Assembly: GCF_030272615.1 (NCBI RefSeq)
Contig: NC_081414.1
Coordinates: forward strand, 814,530,569 to 814,594,568
Direction: 5' to 3'
Origin: Cryptomeria japonica
Taxonomy: Eukaryota > Streptophyta > Pinopsida > Cupressales > Cupressaceae
Length of the DNA: 64,000 bases
Made by a program: the position numbers and the translations under genes. The notes beneath the pieces were generated by a model that ran no database searches, was not told the DNA's origin, and saw only the letters and a list, made by a program, of their open reading frames with translations. Positions 1 to 11,684 of this stretch are shown piece after piece. Position 1 is the stretch's first letter. Every line of letters starts with the position of its first letter.

Positions 1-1370
1 ATGTATTCATGGTGAAAACTATGAATAACGTGTGCTGATTAGTTCATACCAACACTATGTCTCCCCATAAACCCATTTGATCAAATTTATTTGATCATTT
101 GTAGGACGTAACCCCTATCGGCTGGGAGCCTTCTGTATTTACAAAGCTGAAAGTGCCGCATGTATGGCCAGACGAGCGGATGCCCTTACTAGCACCTTTT
201 TGTTTTAGAATCCCAAATCCTTATAGTTGTTGGGGCAGGAGGTCGGACCTCTGGTAGCGGCCCACACACATACGGTTCTTAGTAGAGATACAAAGTTCAC
301 CACGGGGAGTTTTCGTGGGAACTGATGCTTGGCTGACCCGAGAAGTGAGTGCCGAGGGTGGAGCCAGTGAGGTCAAGCATCTAAGTATCCGCTCTGAATA
401 GCGTAGCCTCGGGGGTAAAACCCTATGTGGGATCAACAACTATTGTCTTGGCCAGCCATAAGAATTGTGCTTGACTTATGTTAAACATTCAAACATTCAA
501 GACCAAACAACAAAACATTGTGTCTTTTGTGTCTTCAAGTGTATGCAAAACATTTTACATCAAACAACATACTTTTCTTGGACACACTTTTGGAGTCTAA
601 ACACTTGCAAACATTGAGTCCTCATTAACATTGTGTCCTCTTGTCACGAAAAAATAGTCAAACAGTCGGATTTGGTCACAACAAAACAACTTCATAGATT
701 GGAAAAATTGCACGAAGTTTACAGAAACGCGTTTGTGTCTGTTTTAACCGCGTCTGGGTAACATAAGCGCGTCTGTGAAGGGCATAATAGCGTCTGTGTG
801 TCTAGCAGCGTCTGTGTCGAACAGAGACACGTCTGTGTCTGGGAATCGCGTCTGTGAAGCATACAGAAGCGTCTGTGTCTAGAATTGAAAATGTTTACAG
901 TCCAGCAAACAAAAGAAATCAGTTTCGGAATACTTGAGCTTCCTAGGTTGTTTCTTCAGGTTTCATCTAGCATTCAACCTGTCTTTGGGTCTCATACAGT
1001 CCATCATTGCTTTACATCTCTCATTACATTCATACTTGTCTAAACTTGAGTCAAAAGGTCACTTGCTTCTCCTCATCATACTTTTTCAACACACTACATA
1101 CAACAACACTTTGCTAAGTGGTCCCTCATCAAGGTTTCTTACCTTTGGGTCTTATTCGGTCTTACTTAGAGTCAAGGTCAGCTTACCTCATCAAGAGAAA
1201 CTATCATCTCTTTGGAAGTCACACCTACTCTACTACATACATACTTGGTCTTACACTTTGGACATTGCAAGTACACCTCAAGATTCATTTACACTCCGTA
1301 CAACTCTTGGTCTTCCATACTCTTTTCATTTTTCATCTAGTCTCTCACATCTTGGTCAAACACCTAGTTC
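1..1370 (+). other. Leader of Ty3-A upstream of gag
   Basis: Non-coding stretch before the gag start. It holds a 7-bp-stem hairpin at 4-27 (TATTCAT/ATGAATA) with GGTGAAAACT in the loop, a short palindrome around 239-251, and the 20-bp-periodic array at 728-880. Open frames in 934-1437 show no retroelement similarity. No primer-binding site was found, so the 5' LTR must lie further left. Confidence 0.6.
728..880 (+). repeat. CpG-rich 20-bp-period array in Ty3-A leader
   Basis: Eight copies of a core close to CGCGTCTGTGT start at 728, 749, 768, 789, 807, 828, 847 and 868. Spacings are 21, 19, 21, 18, 21, 19 and 21. Sequence between cores varies while the spacing holds. The same core and spacing recur in reverse complement at 11443-11684. 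Confidence 0.85.
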
Positions 1371-4289
1371 ATGGTTGAAACCCGTCTTCAAAAATCTAGG
1401 AGAAAAGCTAAAGAAGCTCACGAATCCGCAAATATGAGTTCTTATGAGTATGACAATGATTTATTTTTCAATCCTGAGCACACTATATTGCCTGACATGG
1501 ATGTTTATAGAAACAATCCCAATGTGGAAAACGCAGACACTACAAACAACAATGCTACACATAATGACAATGTGGACAACTTTTCAATACAATCAGCAGA
1601 TGTAGAAGAATCCATAATGAATCCTCATTTCAATAGATTGGTTGAAGAGATAATGAAGAGGGATCGACAATACTTCCTACACATGATGGCACAAAGTGGA
1701 GCTAAAATACCTCATGACTTTGACATGTCTCAACTTATGGAAAACCGACCCTCGCAACAAACTCACTCCAACATGGATCAAAGGAGACCTAATAGTGGAG
1801 GAAATAGAGGACCGCATATGGTACCTGAATCACCATCAGCTTTGCTTCAAAAACCAGAAGTCTCACATACACAGGGTCAAACATATGATACTTACCTTCG
1901 AAGACCATTATGGAAGCCTTATGCAGATAGATATGCTCAATCACATGCTCAAGCTATGGATCAATCAAAACAAGTGGACATTCAAAGGCATGCTCAAAAT
2001 TTGGACACAAGAAAACCTCATGTCAAATTTGGGGGCAACACAATAGAACATGACGTGCCTATAGAATATGGTATATATGCACAAAATAGATATGGGGTTC
2101 CTCAACATGAAGCTATACCAAGTGCTCCCTATATGCCGTATCAATATAGACCTCCTCCATATGAACATGTGTATGATCAGTATCATCCATACATGCAACA
2201 AGCTCCTCCTCAAATTGGTGTCTCAAACATGGGGTATGCTACAAGAAATCGATCGCCACCTAAGAGAAATTTGGAGCAACAAATCAGAGATCTACAAAAG
2301 AAAATGGAGGACATGAGTACACCAAAACCAACATACACTATGAGAGACATATGTCCTTCTCCATTTGATAAGAGCATTCCAATGCCTCCATTTCCTGCAC
2401 ACTTTGTGATGCCAAAATTTGACAAGTATAGAGGAAAAGGGGACCCCAAGGCACACATAAGACAATTTTTCACAGCCTGCATTGAGGTAGCGGCAGAAGA
2501 AACATATTTGATGAGGTTGTTCCCGCAAAACTTAGGTGATCAAGCTATGGAATGGTTCTCTCAATTACCTCCTGGTATTAAGTCATGGGGTGACTTAGCG
2601 GAGGCATTTATTCAGCATTTCTCCTACAATATAGAAACAGATATCTCAGTCACTACTTTGTGCAATACTAAGCAAAAGGAGGGAGAATCTTTTGCGTCAT
2701 TTTTACAAAGATGGAGAAATCTAGCTAGCAGATGCTCTTGTGAAATTCCACCGAAACAAATGGTAGAAATGTTCACTCAAAACGTTAACAAGGACATTGG
2801 CTATGATCTAAGGAAAGCTTGTTTGTCCACCTTCAAGGATGTTATTGAAAAGGGCTTAGCAACAGAAAAGGTCTTAATTGAACAAGGAGTCATTAAGATA
2901 TTCAAAGAAAACAAAGATGACTTTAAAGGAAAAGACAAGCCAAGATTTTGGAATAAAAACAAAAACACAGTCAATGATGGTGTTGTTGATGCCAATACAG
3001 TGAGACCCAAGTTCATCTTTTCAGGGTCAAGTTCTACAAACAATCAAGTGAATACTCAAGCAACTTCTAGATCACGAAGGAAGTACACCCCATTGGGAGA
3101 ACCACTTGAATCAGTCTTCAAAAAGCTTGTGGCAAACAAAGTGATCACAGTTCCCGATTTTCCTCCATATGAACCAAAGGTCAAACCAAATTGGTGGAAC
3201 GGTGATGAGTATTGTGAATTTCATAAAAGCAAGGGTCATAAGACAAGAAATTGCCATCGACTGAAGAATATTGTGCAAGATCTCATTGACAGAGGTGATA
3301 TTGAGATTGAGGGACACTCATCTAATCAAGAACATGAGATGTTTAAGGAACCATTCCCAAAGCATGACAAGGGAAAAGCCAAAGTCACAGATGATCAAGC
3401 CAACTATACTAGAGCACCTTACAACTATGACTCAACTATCAATCACATCTCGATGGACAATCATATCTCTATTATTACCATCAAGAACAAAAATCCTGAG
3501 AATCCTCCTCAAAGACCCAAGATTGTCATAAGAGGTGTTGGATCTTCTTCCGAATCTACCTCTGAATGTCATGTTACAACTCGTCGAGGTAAAATTACTT
3601 TGCCAGGTGCTTCCACTAAAAATGCTGCTTCTTCCTCAACCAAGCCTGAGTATGACCTCATAGAACAGTTAGGGAAGACACCCGCGCTCATCTCCATACT
3701 TGAGCTCTTACATATATCCCCCGCTCATAAAGCTATTCTTGACAAAATCTTGAGAGATACTGCCATTCCTACTGATCTGAATGTGGACCAGTTTCAAGCC
3801 ATGGTGGGATACCTTCCCATTCCACATTCCCTCACATTCACAGAAGCCGATGACGCCTCTGTAAGTCAGCCACATAATGCACCTTTACATGTTGAAGCCT
3901 TCATACACAAGCATCAAATAAAGCGAGTCCTGATAGATGGAGGAGCTGGTCTAAACATTTGTACATTGAGCACCATTAAACAATTGGGATATTCTGATAA
4001 AGCTGTGAATTCTACAAATCAAATCACCATCAAGGCATATGACGATGAAGAGTGCTCATCCAAGGGCACAGTCACCTTACCTCTAAGAATTGGGCCAGTC
4101 ACAAAGGATGTGGTTTGTCAAGTCCTAGATCTGGATCTCACATACAACATATTGCTAGGACGTCCTTGGATTCATGAAATGAGGGCAGTCCCATCGACAT
4201 ATCATCAATGCATTAAGTTTCCTCATAATGGAGTCGAGGTAACAGTCAACGGTGATCCTAATTCGTTCATGTATATTGCAATAACCTGA
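1371..4289 (+). pseudogene. gag: Ty3-A gag and protease region
   Basis: A 972-codon open stretch. The N-terminal third is polar and low in complexity. A Retrotrans_gag capsid domain covers roughly residues 340-500 (it starts near PKFDKYRGKGDP). A CEFHKSKGHKTRNC zinc-binding motif of the Tat type lies near residue 615. A retropepsin-like protease follows near residue 860, with active-site segment LIDGGAG where the canonical motif is D-S/T-G, and a downstream ILLGRPWI flap-side motif. Gag would form the particle core and the protease would cut the polyprotein. The frame is lost by a one-base shift near 4275 compared with Ty3-B, so the terminal codons before the stop are out of frame. The start ATG lies in a context matching the start of Ty3-B gag (both begin with a short basic M-V/A-x-T-R segment). 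Confidence 0.9.
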
Positions 4290-5725
4290 GATCACATACT
4301 GAAACCATCATTCCCAGTAATCGTGAGGCTGCTCCTTCTTCGGCATACATTGACCCCGAGTCACTGAAACCTTCGACATCAAAACAAGGTGAACTTAAAG
4401 GCAAAATTCAAGACAAAGGCATGGGAGAATACACTTTGAATCAGGCCATGTATTTACGACAAGTCATGAGCTCTCCAAAAGAATATGGAAGGCCACATCC
4501 TAACAAGCAAATATCCATCATGATACTCAAATGGGATCCTACTACCTTTCAAAGATGGGGCGAACTAGAAGAGTAAGATTTATACAAAATGCTCTACAAA
4601 GACATTGAAGAGGACACACATGATCAGATCAATATACCCTGTGAGAAATATGGCAAAGGCTTCAAGATTCTACAAAAATTCGGGTATGATGGAAAAAGCC
4701 CTCTTGGGTTACGCAAAGAAGGTGTCATGGAGCCCTTACAACCTAAATTAACTGTAAAAAGGGAACGCTCAAAGGGACTTGGTTTTCTAACTTCCAAGAT
4801 CCACACTAAAAGGACAGAAGAGGCATCACAAATCAAAGTTGTCAAAGTTCAACAAGAGGATTACTATTCCACAGATTCCAACGAATGGGAATGGGGTTCA
4901 GACAAATCCTCCAGTGACTATGAGCTCACCGAGACATTCAGAGAGCCAGATGAACCCATAGAAGAAGAGGAATTTTATAAAAAGTTCAGAGTTGGTCAAG
5001 AAACAACCCATAAGGATTGCACACAGTCTTTGTCTCAAGGTCTTAGGTCGAAATCACATAAGATGAGGACACCTGTCCCGGAAGGCGCTACTAGTGATGA
5101 CAATTTGGATTCACTCGCGATCGAAACTGATGAGGAGAGTGCCATCGATGACCTCGACGATTGCCTCGATATACCCGAATATAACCACATCTTCACTCTT
5201 AGCCCCGCAAACTCCAAAAACATTAAAGGCCTTCCCCTTGTTCACCACCAACTCATTGACTGGGATTATGAAGGACCAACACAATTTGATACATTTCAAA
5301 ATGATGAAGCTATTATTGACTATCTTGGCATACGAGATGATCTTCCCCCTGGGGACCACAAAGCAGGATACATCATAGAACTTAACAACATGGCATATTT
5401 TGGTGAGGGTGTCGGACCTTCCAGTCGCAAAAATGTGAAAATAAGAACAAATCAAGGGTCTTATGGTGAAAACCACACTGTGGCGCTATCTGATTCCAAA
5501 AAAGTAAAAAGAAAAGACGTATCTGAGGGCGAAAAACTCTCTGAGGCACCCGAAGATGGAAGGGTCGACATTCTCCCAGCATCATATGAGGAAAAGTCAT
5601 CCATGTTGGTAGAGGAGACTATCAAAACAAACATTGGTACAGAAGAGGTTCCACACAACATATTCCTGGCTCAATCATTGACAGAGTCCAAAAGGTCAAA
5701 ATTCATAAGCTTCTTCAAAGAATGA
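4290..5725 (+). pseudogene. Ty3-A protease-RT linker with G-patch
   Basis: This is the continuation of the polyprotein after the frameshift. A stop at 4573-4575 interrupts it, then an open stretch runs from 4589 to a TGA at 5723. A G-patch domain lies at about 4657-4790 (YGKGFKILQKFGYDG ... KGLGF), with the glycine spacing of that RNA-binding family. The same block is present in Ty3-B. The rest is acidic linker. Near its end it reads GENHTVAL and, 63 bases later, GEKLSEAPED. These two points coincide with the bulged-hairpin RNA motif described separately. Confidence 0.85.
5465..5550 (+). other. Two bulged-hairpin RNA modules inside Ty3-A coding region
   Basis: Module at 5465-5487: outer stem GGTG/CGCT, bulge AAAA, inner stem CCAC/GTGG, loop ACT. 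Module at 5528-5550: outer GGCG/CACC, bulge AAAA, inner ACTC/GAGG, loop TCT, partly decayed. The 63-base spacing is identical in Ty3-B. See the related modules at 8986-9130, 38291-38376 and 41833-41897. Confidence 0.65.
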
Positions 5726-8700
5726 CAAATCAACTTTGCATGGTCATACGCTGATATGCCTGGACTAGATCCGGATTTGGTAATGCATCATTTGACAGTC
5801 AAACCAGGGGCAAAGCCAGTGAAACAGAAATTAAGGAAAATGCATCCACAAGTGGCATTACTAGTCAAAGCAGAGCTGGAGAAGTTATTGGATGTCGGAT
5901 TCATACGCCCAATTGATTATCCCGAATGGATCTCCAATTTAGTACCTGTCAGTAAACCAGATCGCAGCATCAGAATATATACAGATTTTAGAGACATCAA
6001 CAAAGCTTGTCCGAAAGATGACTTCCCATTACCAAATATCGACTTGATCGTTGATCTCACAGCAGGTCACGAAATGTTATCTTTAATGGATGGATTTTCT
6101 GGTTATAATCAAATCAGGATTGCACCCGAGGATCAACACAAAACATCATTCACTTGTCCATGGGGAACTTTCTGTTAGAATGTCATGCCCTTTGGGCTGA
6201 AAAATGCAGGCGCTACATATCAAAGAGCAATGACCACTATCTTTCATGATCTCATGCACATAACCGTGGAAGATTATGTTGATGATCTCTTGGGAAAATC
6301 AATAGATAGAGATACACATTTGGACATACTTTCAGTCATCTTTGATCGGTTGGAAAAATACAAGGTAAGATTAAACCCCAAGAAATGTGTCTTTGGAGTA
6401 ACCTCTGGGAAGCTCCTAGGATTCATTGTGTCCAAAAGAGGAATCGAAGCCAATCCAGCAAAAGTCAAAGCTATCTTGGACATGTCGCCACCTAGAAATA
6501 TCAGTCAACTTTGATCCTTACAAGGGAGACTCCAGTCTATACGAAGATTCATAGCACAACTTGCAGATAAGTGTAATCCTTTTTAGCACCTGCTACATAA
6601 AAATATCAAGTTCAAATGGGATGATAACTGTCAACAAGCTTTTCAGACGCTCAAAGATTATCTTTTGAATCCGCCAGTCTTGATGCCACCAATTCCAGAT
6701 CAGCCTTTGTTACTATACATATCAACTACTCCAACAGCACTGGGGGCACTCCTAGCACAACAAATTGTTGACGGCAAGGAAAAAGCAGTATACTATATCA
6801 GTCGCACATTGGTGGGATATGAGCTAAACTACACACCAATCGAGCGTGCATGTCTCGCTGTGGTCTTTGCTTCACAAAAATTATGACATTATATGCTCAC
6901 TCATAAGACTAAGTTGATTGCAAGAATTGATCCATTAAAATATCTTCTCAACAAAGCTACACTTACTGGGCGACTGGCCAAGTGGGTAATGATCCTTAGT
7001 GAATTTGACATTGAGTATGTGGACAGAAAAGCAATAAAAGGACAAGCAATCGCGGATCAATTAGCAGATGCTCCCATGATAGATGATGTTCCTCTAAATT
7101 CAGAATTCCCAGATGAATCCATTTTAACAATATCACATGCAAAGTCATGGCAACTATACTTTGACGGTTCATACACACAACATGGGGCACGCGCTGGTAT
7201 TCTCTTTATAACTCCTCAAGGTGATTCTATACCAAAATCATACCGCTTATCATTTCCTTGCACCAACAATATAGCAGAATATGAGGCATTAACAACTGGA
7301 TTACGAATTGCAGTTCAGTGGAAGATCCAAGAACTTCGTGTTTTTGGGGATTCTCAACTTGTCATCCATCAAGCAACTGATGATTACCAAACAAAAGATG
7401 AAAAATTAATGCCTTACAAGCAACTGGTAGATGATTTGAAACAGCACTTCACAAAGATAGATTTTGAGCAGATACTAAGAGAGCAAAATCGTGCTGCAGA
7501 TGCCATGGCTACAATTGCTTCACTAATTGACCTACCTCAAAATGAAACCTGCTATGAGTTCCTGGTAGACAACCTGTTGGTTCCTTCATATGAGATCACC
7601 CCTACTGAAATGATATGTGTTGTTGGTCCCGAATACCAGTTATATGGTTCCATATTCACATATCTTCGCGACAATATCTTACCTCCTGATCTATCGAATA
7701 ACCAACGTCGCACTTTCATTCGCCAATCCTCTCGATATGTCATTCTAGCTGATATCCTATACCGACGAGGTCTAGATGGCACTCTTCTTAGATGTTTAGA
7801 AAGCGACGAAGCTCAGATTGCGTTACGTGAAGTGCATGAAGGGATATGTGGTCCGCATGCTAGTGGTCCTACCTTGGCCAAGAAACTCATCAGGACTGGA
7901 TATTACTGGCCCAATATGGAAAAAGACTCATATCAGTTTGTCAAGAAATGTAAGCAATGTCAAATTCATGGAGACCTCATACATGCACCAGCACAAGAAC
8001 TACAACCACTTGCATCTCCTTGGCCCTTTTGTCAGTGGGGGCTTGATCTCATAGGCAAGATTCACCCTCCTTCTTCCAATGGTCATAAATTCATTATCAC
8101 AATCACAGAGTATTTCACAAAGTGGATTGAAGCCGTGCCTCTCACACAAGTCACTGGGAAACAAATTTCTACTTTCATCCTTAACTATATCATTTGCCGA
8201 TATGGTATTCCTAATTCCATTATTACTGATAACGGGCGTTCCTTCAAAAATCAGGATGTTCGTGAACTCTGTGACCGCTTCCATATTTCTCATCGTTTCT
8301 CCACACCATATTACCCCCAAGGTAATGGCCAAGCTGAGGCGTCTAATAAAACAATTCTTAAAATCCTCAAAAAGACAGTCGACGACACTGGCCGTCACTG
8401 GCATGTCCAACTCAATCCTGCACTTTGGGCCGACCGCACAAGTGTCTGCACACCTACAGGAGCTACACCCTACTCACTTGTCTACGGCGCTGAAGCCATC
8501 TTGCCTATTGAGGTCGAGTTACCTTCTTTACGGGTCTCTTTGCAAAACATCATCAACGATGAAGGTTACAGGTCTCTCGCTTACAAGAACTAGAACTGTT
8601 GGATGAACGGAGACAAATTGCTTTTAATCATCTCAAGGCTTACCAACAACGAATGAGTCGCAGCTACAATCACAAAGTCAAGCCTCGCACATTTGAAGTA

Positions 8701-8895
8701 GGTGACTTGGTCCTCAGAGAAAATCCCAAGAATCAGCAAGACAGAGAGAAGAAGGGCAAGTTCGAACCAAACTGGCTTGGTCCTTACATCATTACAGCAG
8801 CCTATGGATCTAGGGCGTATCAGCTCTCAACTACAGAAGGTGAACCTTTGGAGGATCCTATCAACAGCATGCACCTTCGCAGGTTCTACACATAG
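5726..8895 (+). pseudogene. pol: Ty3-A pol: RT, RNase H, archaeal-type RNase H, integrase
   Basis: The reverse transcriptase contains TDFRDINKACPKDDFPLPN and the catalytic YVDD (near 6275). A first RNase H follows (6665-6886, LLYISTTPTALGALLAQ). A second, archaeal-type RNase H lies near 7150-7540 (LYFDGSYTQHGA, then NRAADAMA). Integrase has an HHCC zinc segment (HEGICGPHASGP ... CKQCQIHGD) and a DDE core: the second Asp codon is at 8228 and Glu at 8336, giving the expected 35-residue gap. In-frame stops lie at 5723 (TGA), 6176 (TAG, at a Trp in Ty3-B), 6512 (TGA), 6584 (TAG) and 6884 (TGA). A one-base loss near 8571 moves the last 98 codons into another frame. Three of the five stops are TGA where Ty3-B has Arg, as expected from deamination of methylated CGA. 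Confidence 0.93.
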
Positions 8896-10440
8896 CTCTT
8901 CAGAATATCCTAATTCAAAAATACAAAAAAATCAAAAAAATTTCAAAAAATACAAAAAAATTATACAACAAAAAAATCATTACTTGGTGAAAACCTAGCA
9001 AACAGGCGCCTTGTGACACAAAAAAATTGAAAAATCAAAAAAGTAAAGAGAAATAATTTCGTCCAATGGTGAAAACCACTTCGGTGGCGCCCTGGGCAAG
9101 TACCATGGTGAAAACTGGGTCACCAGCGCCATGCGTAGAGACTTTGCTCCTCCCTCCTTTAGGATTCACTTTCATCCTTTCACTTTGCACACACTCACAA
9201 CCTATTCACTCACAATAAACTTACCCATTCCCATCATGGCTTGTTATTGATCTACCCAAGATTGGTTAGCCATTCATAATAAACCTCCCTTTTCACTCCC
9301 TTTCCATCCATAATAAATCAGATCCTATCTGTGGCTAAGGCAATTCCTATGTCTAGTGATGGGTGTGGAACTGAGAACACCACATGTTTCAAGGAGTACA
9401 GTTTCTTCCAGCTTCCTTCAAGTCTATCCGCGCAAAATCCGCAATAAAACAACATTTGCATCATAGATTCGCAATAAAGTTTCGTCTTCTCTGCAATAAG
9501 GTATCAGTTTCATGGATTCAGTCAGTTTCAAATGAGATAGCAGCAACAATGGGCTTCAACAAATCAAATCTTTCAACAGACTCAGACAACATACAGTTCA
9601 GTGCTATCTATCCTTTTTGTGAAAGTAAACATTGTGACCACAATCAAAATTTGACTTATACAAGTGACAAGAGACACTAAACTTGAGGACTACAGTGGAT
9701 GTTGGTGTCGAGTATTGGTTTTCTTTTGATTTCATCTTTTTGGTGACATGTCTTTTAGCTTTTCCAGGATGTCTTTGACTAGAAAGACGAGGATGGGGTA
9801 TCGTCACCTATTTGTATTTGTTGTCTATGGATTGTCTCTTAGTAATGCTATGACTTGTCCAAGGATATGAGGACACTGTGAGTCTAGTATGAACTGGGGC
9901 ATTCCATGTTTGTGACTATCTTATCTCCATGCAAACAGGTACAATGACTTTCTGGGTCGAACATATGCCTCGATTGTCATAACCTATTTTGCCATAATAA
10001 AGCTCAATGATGATAACGCACAAGAAGCTCTTTCACGTTCATATCTTCTATCTTTCATCCCCCTTTCTTGATTGACTTCCATCATCTTTCTTGAGTCCGC
10101 GTAGCCCGCTATCGCATGACTGAGTATAATGACACACCAAAAACATTTGCATTTCATGTAGCTGCACCTACATTACCACATATAAGCATTTCATATACAC
10201 ATATAGATTTCACAACTACATCACATCCTGCACACAACACCTGTTAGCACAATTTACACTTACATTATCATATTCATTTGGATCACATACATTCACATTT
10301 GCATCATGCATCACATATACAACATAAAAGAACAAAAATATTGCATTGCATCATGTACATATTTGCATCCATATCATAAGCATCCATATCATAAAACATA
10401 CATCATGAAAAATCTCATCACATAGGTACACATGCATATA
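8896..10440 (+). other. 3' untranslated region of Ty3-A
   Basis: Non-coding, beginning with A-rich sequence and the hairpin modules. It resembles the 3' region of Ty3-B in short blocks: a CATGGCTYGTTAT block (near 9236 and 41978) and an AAAGCTCAATGATGA block (near 10001 and 43037). The last part is rich in CATTTGCATCA-like sequence. I see no gene. Confidence 0.6.
8986..9130 (+). other. Three bulged-hairpin RNA modules just after the Ty3-A pol stop
   Basis: Each has outer stem GGTG/CGCC and a four-A bulge. 8986-9010: inner CCTA/CAGG, loop GCAAA, one mismatch. 9068-9091: inner CCAC/GTGG, loop TTCG. 9107-9130: inner CTGG/CCAG, loop GTCA. Inner stem sequences differ completely while pairing is kept. 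The two last modules start 39 bases apart; the pair in Ty3-B starts 40 bases apart. Confidence 0.7.
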
Positions 10441-11043
10441 GCTGCCGCAAAGATGAATCATCTCATATATATAATCATAAGTGTCATGATATAATGATGT
10501 CAAAATCATATGGCTACAATCACCCGCAGGTGTCTACATCATTATATAAAATGGTACAAAACTGATATAGAGGAACCCACTGATAACTCCTGCCAACACT
10601 GTTGGTAGTGCTATTCTTGTCCATGTCATGGTAGCCCATGCCACATGTCCCAACCTCATGTCCAATACCAGATCCTAGAACACCCGTCTCAACGCCTCTC
10701 TGTCTCCGTCGTGATCATATGGAATCAGATCTCCATCAATCAGTCTATGCAGAATCCTATAAACATCCTCAAGGGTGACTGTCATCTCACCCATCGGCAA
10801 ATGAAATGTACATGTCTCTGAATGCCATCTCTCGGCCAGCGCAGTCAGCAAACCCATGTTTGCCCGAAACTCAGGCACATACAGCACGTGTCTCAATCCC
10901 ATCTCCTCGATGGCAGCTCTATCCTGAAATGACAACTTCGGTCGCAACCTCTGTGTCGACGGGAATCTCTCCCGTGACTCTAACATAGGCAAATACTCCT
11001 GCAGTCAAACCAATCAATCATGTCAGTCATGGTGGCATTCACT

Positions 11044-11394
11044 GTTCATCACAAAATGCTACTCGCTATCTAAATGCATATGGTTATCTATCCTAGTGAC
11101 ACTCATTGTTCATCACAAAGTGTTGCTATCTATCCTAGTAGTGCTCCCTGTTTATCACAAAGTACATGTGTGACATTCCCTGTTCATCACAAAGTGTTAC
11201 TCACATTTTGCACTCCCTGTTCATCACAAAGTGATGCTCATACTTTGGGTACTCCCTGTTCATCACAAAGTACTCTATCTTGGTGCTCCCTGTTCATCAC
11301 AAAGTGCCTTGATCTGTCCTAGTCTTCCTAGATGGCCTTCTTGAGTGTATCCTCTCAGCAGCTTATCCAATCAATAGCGTATGTTCATCACAGA
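11044..11394 (-). repeat. GTTCATCACAAAGTG array in the PMD intron
   Basis: Eight copies of a core near CTGTTCATCACAAAGTG (plus-strand reading). GTTCATC cores start at 11044, 11108, 11150, 11182, 11219, 11258, 11292 and 11383. Central spacings are 32-42 bp, with variable filler. Confidence 0.85.
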
Positions 11395-11442
11395 ACTGTC
11401 GATTTGACCTAGAAGACAGAACCTTGCATTTTTTGGACATAA

Positions 11443-11684
11443 ACGCGTTTCTAACTCACAAACGCATCTATTGACTGCACAAGTGCGCCTAAACAACACA
11501 GACACGCTTGTTTGACATAAACGTGCCTAAATTATCCACAAATGCGACTTTGCAACATAAACGCCCTTGGAGAACGTAGATGCGCCCGCATCTGGCACAA
11601 ACGCGGTTCCAGACACAGACGTGCCTGGCACTGACACAGACGCGCCTATCGGACATAGACGCGCCTGGCACCAACGCAGACGCA
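11443..11684 (-). repeat. CpG-rich 20-bp-period array in the PMD intron
   Basis: Thirteen copies, on the minus strand, of a core close to CGCGTCTGTGT. Core positions are 11443, 11462, 11483, 11502, 11521, 11542, 11561, 11580, 11601, 11619, 11640, 11659 and 11680, so spacing is 18-21 bp. It is the reverse complement of the type of array in the Ty3-A leader. Confidence 0.85.

Larger units (their letters stand above)
1..10440 (+). mobile_element. Ty3/Tat-lineage LTR retrotransposon, degraded, 5' end outside window (Ty3-A)
   Basis: Domain order is gag, protease, G-patch, reverse transcriptase, RNase H, a second archaeal-type RNase H, then integrase. A second RNase H before integrase is the hallmark of the plant Tat lineage. 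The 5' LTR and primer site are not in the window. The 3' LTR could not be placed, so the right limit is a guess where similarity in character to the 3' region of Ty3-B fades. The element is dead: it carries a frameshift near 4275, a stop at 4573, stops at 5723, 6176, 6512, 6584 and 6884, and a frameshift near 8571. The antisense PMD fragment just beyond may belong to it. Confidence 0.9.

Noticed and set aside
11044-11394. Regularly spaced direct repeats resembling a CRISPR array
   Set aside because: Plant nuclear context, variable repeat and spacer lengths, no cas genes; a degenerate intronic tandem repeat fits better.
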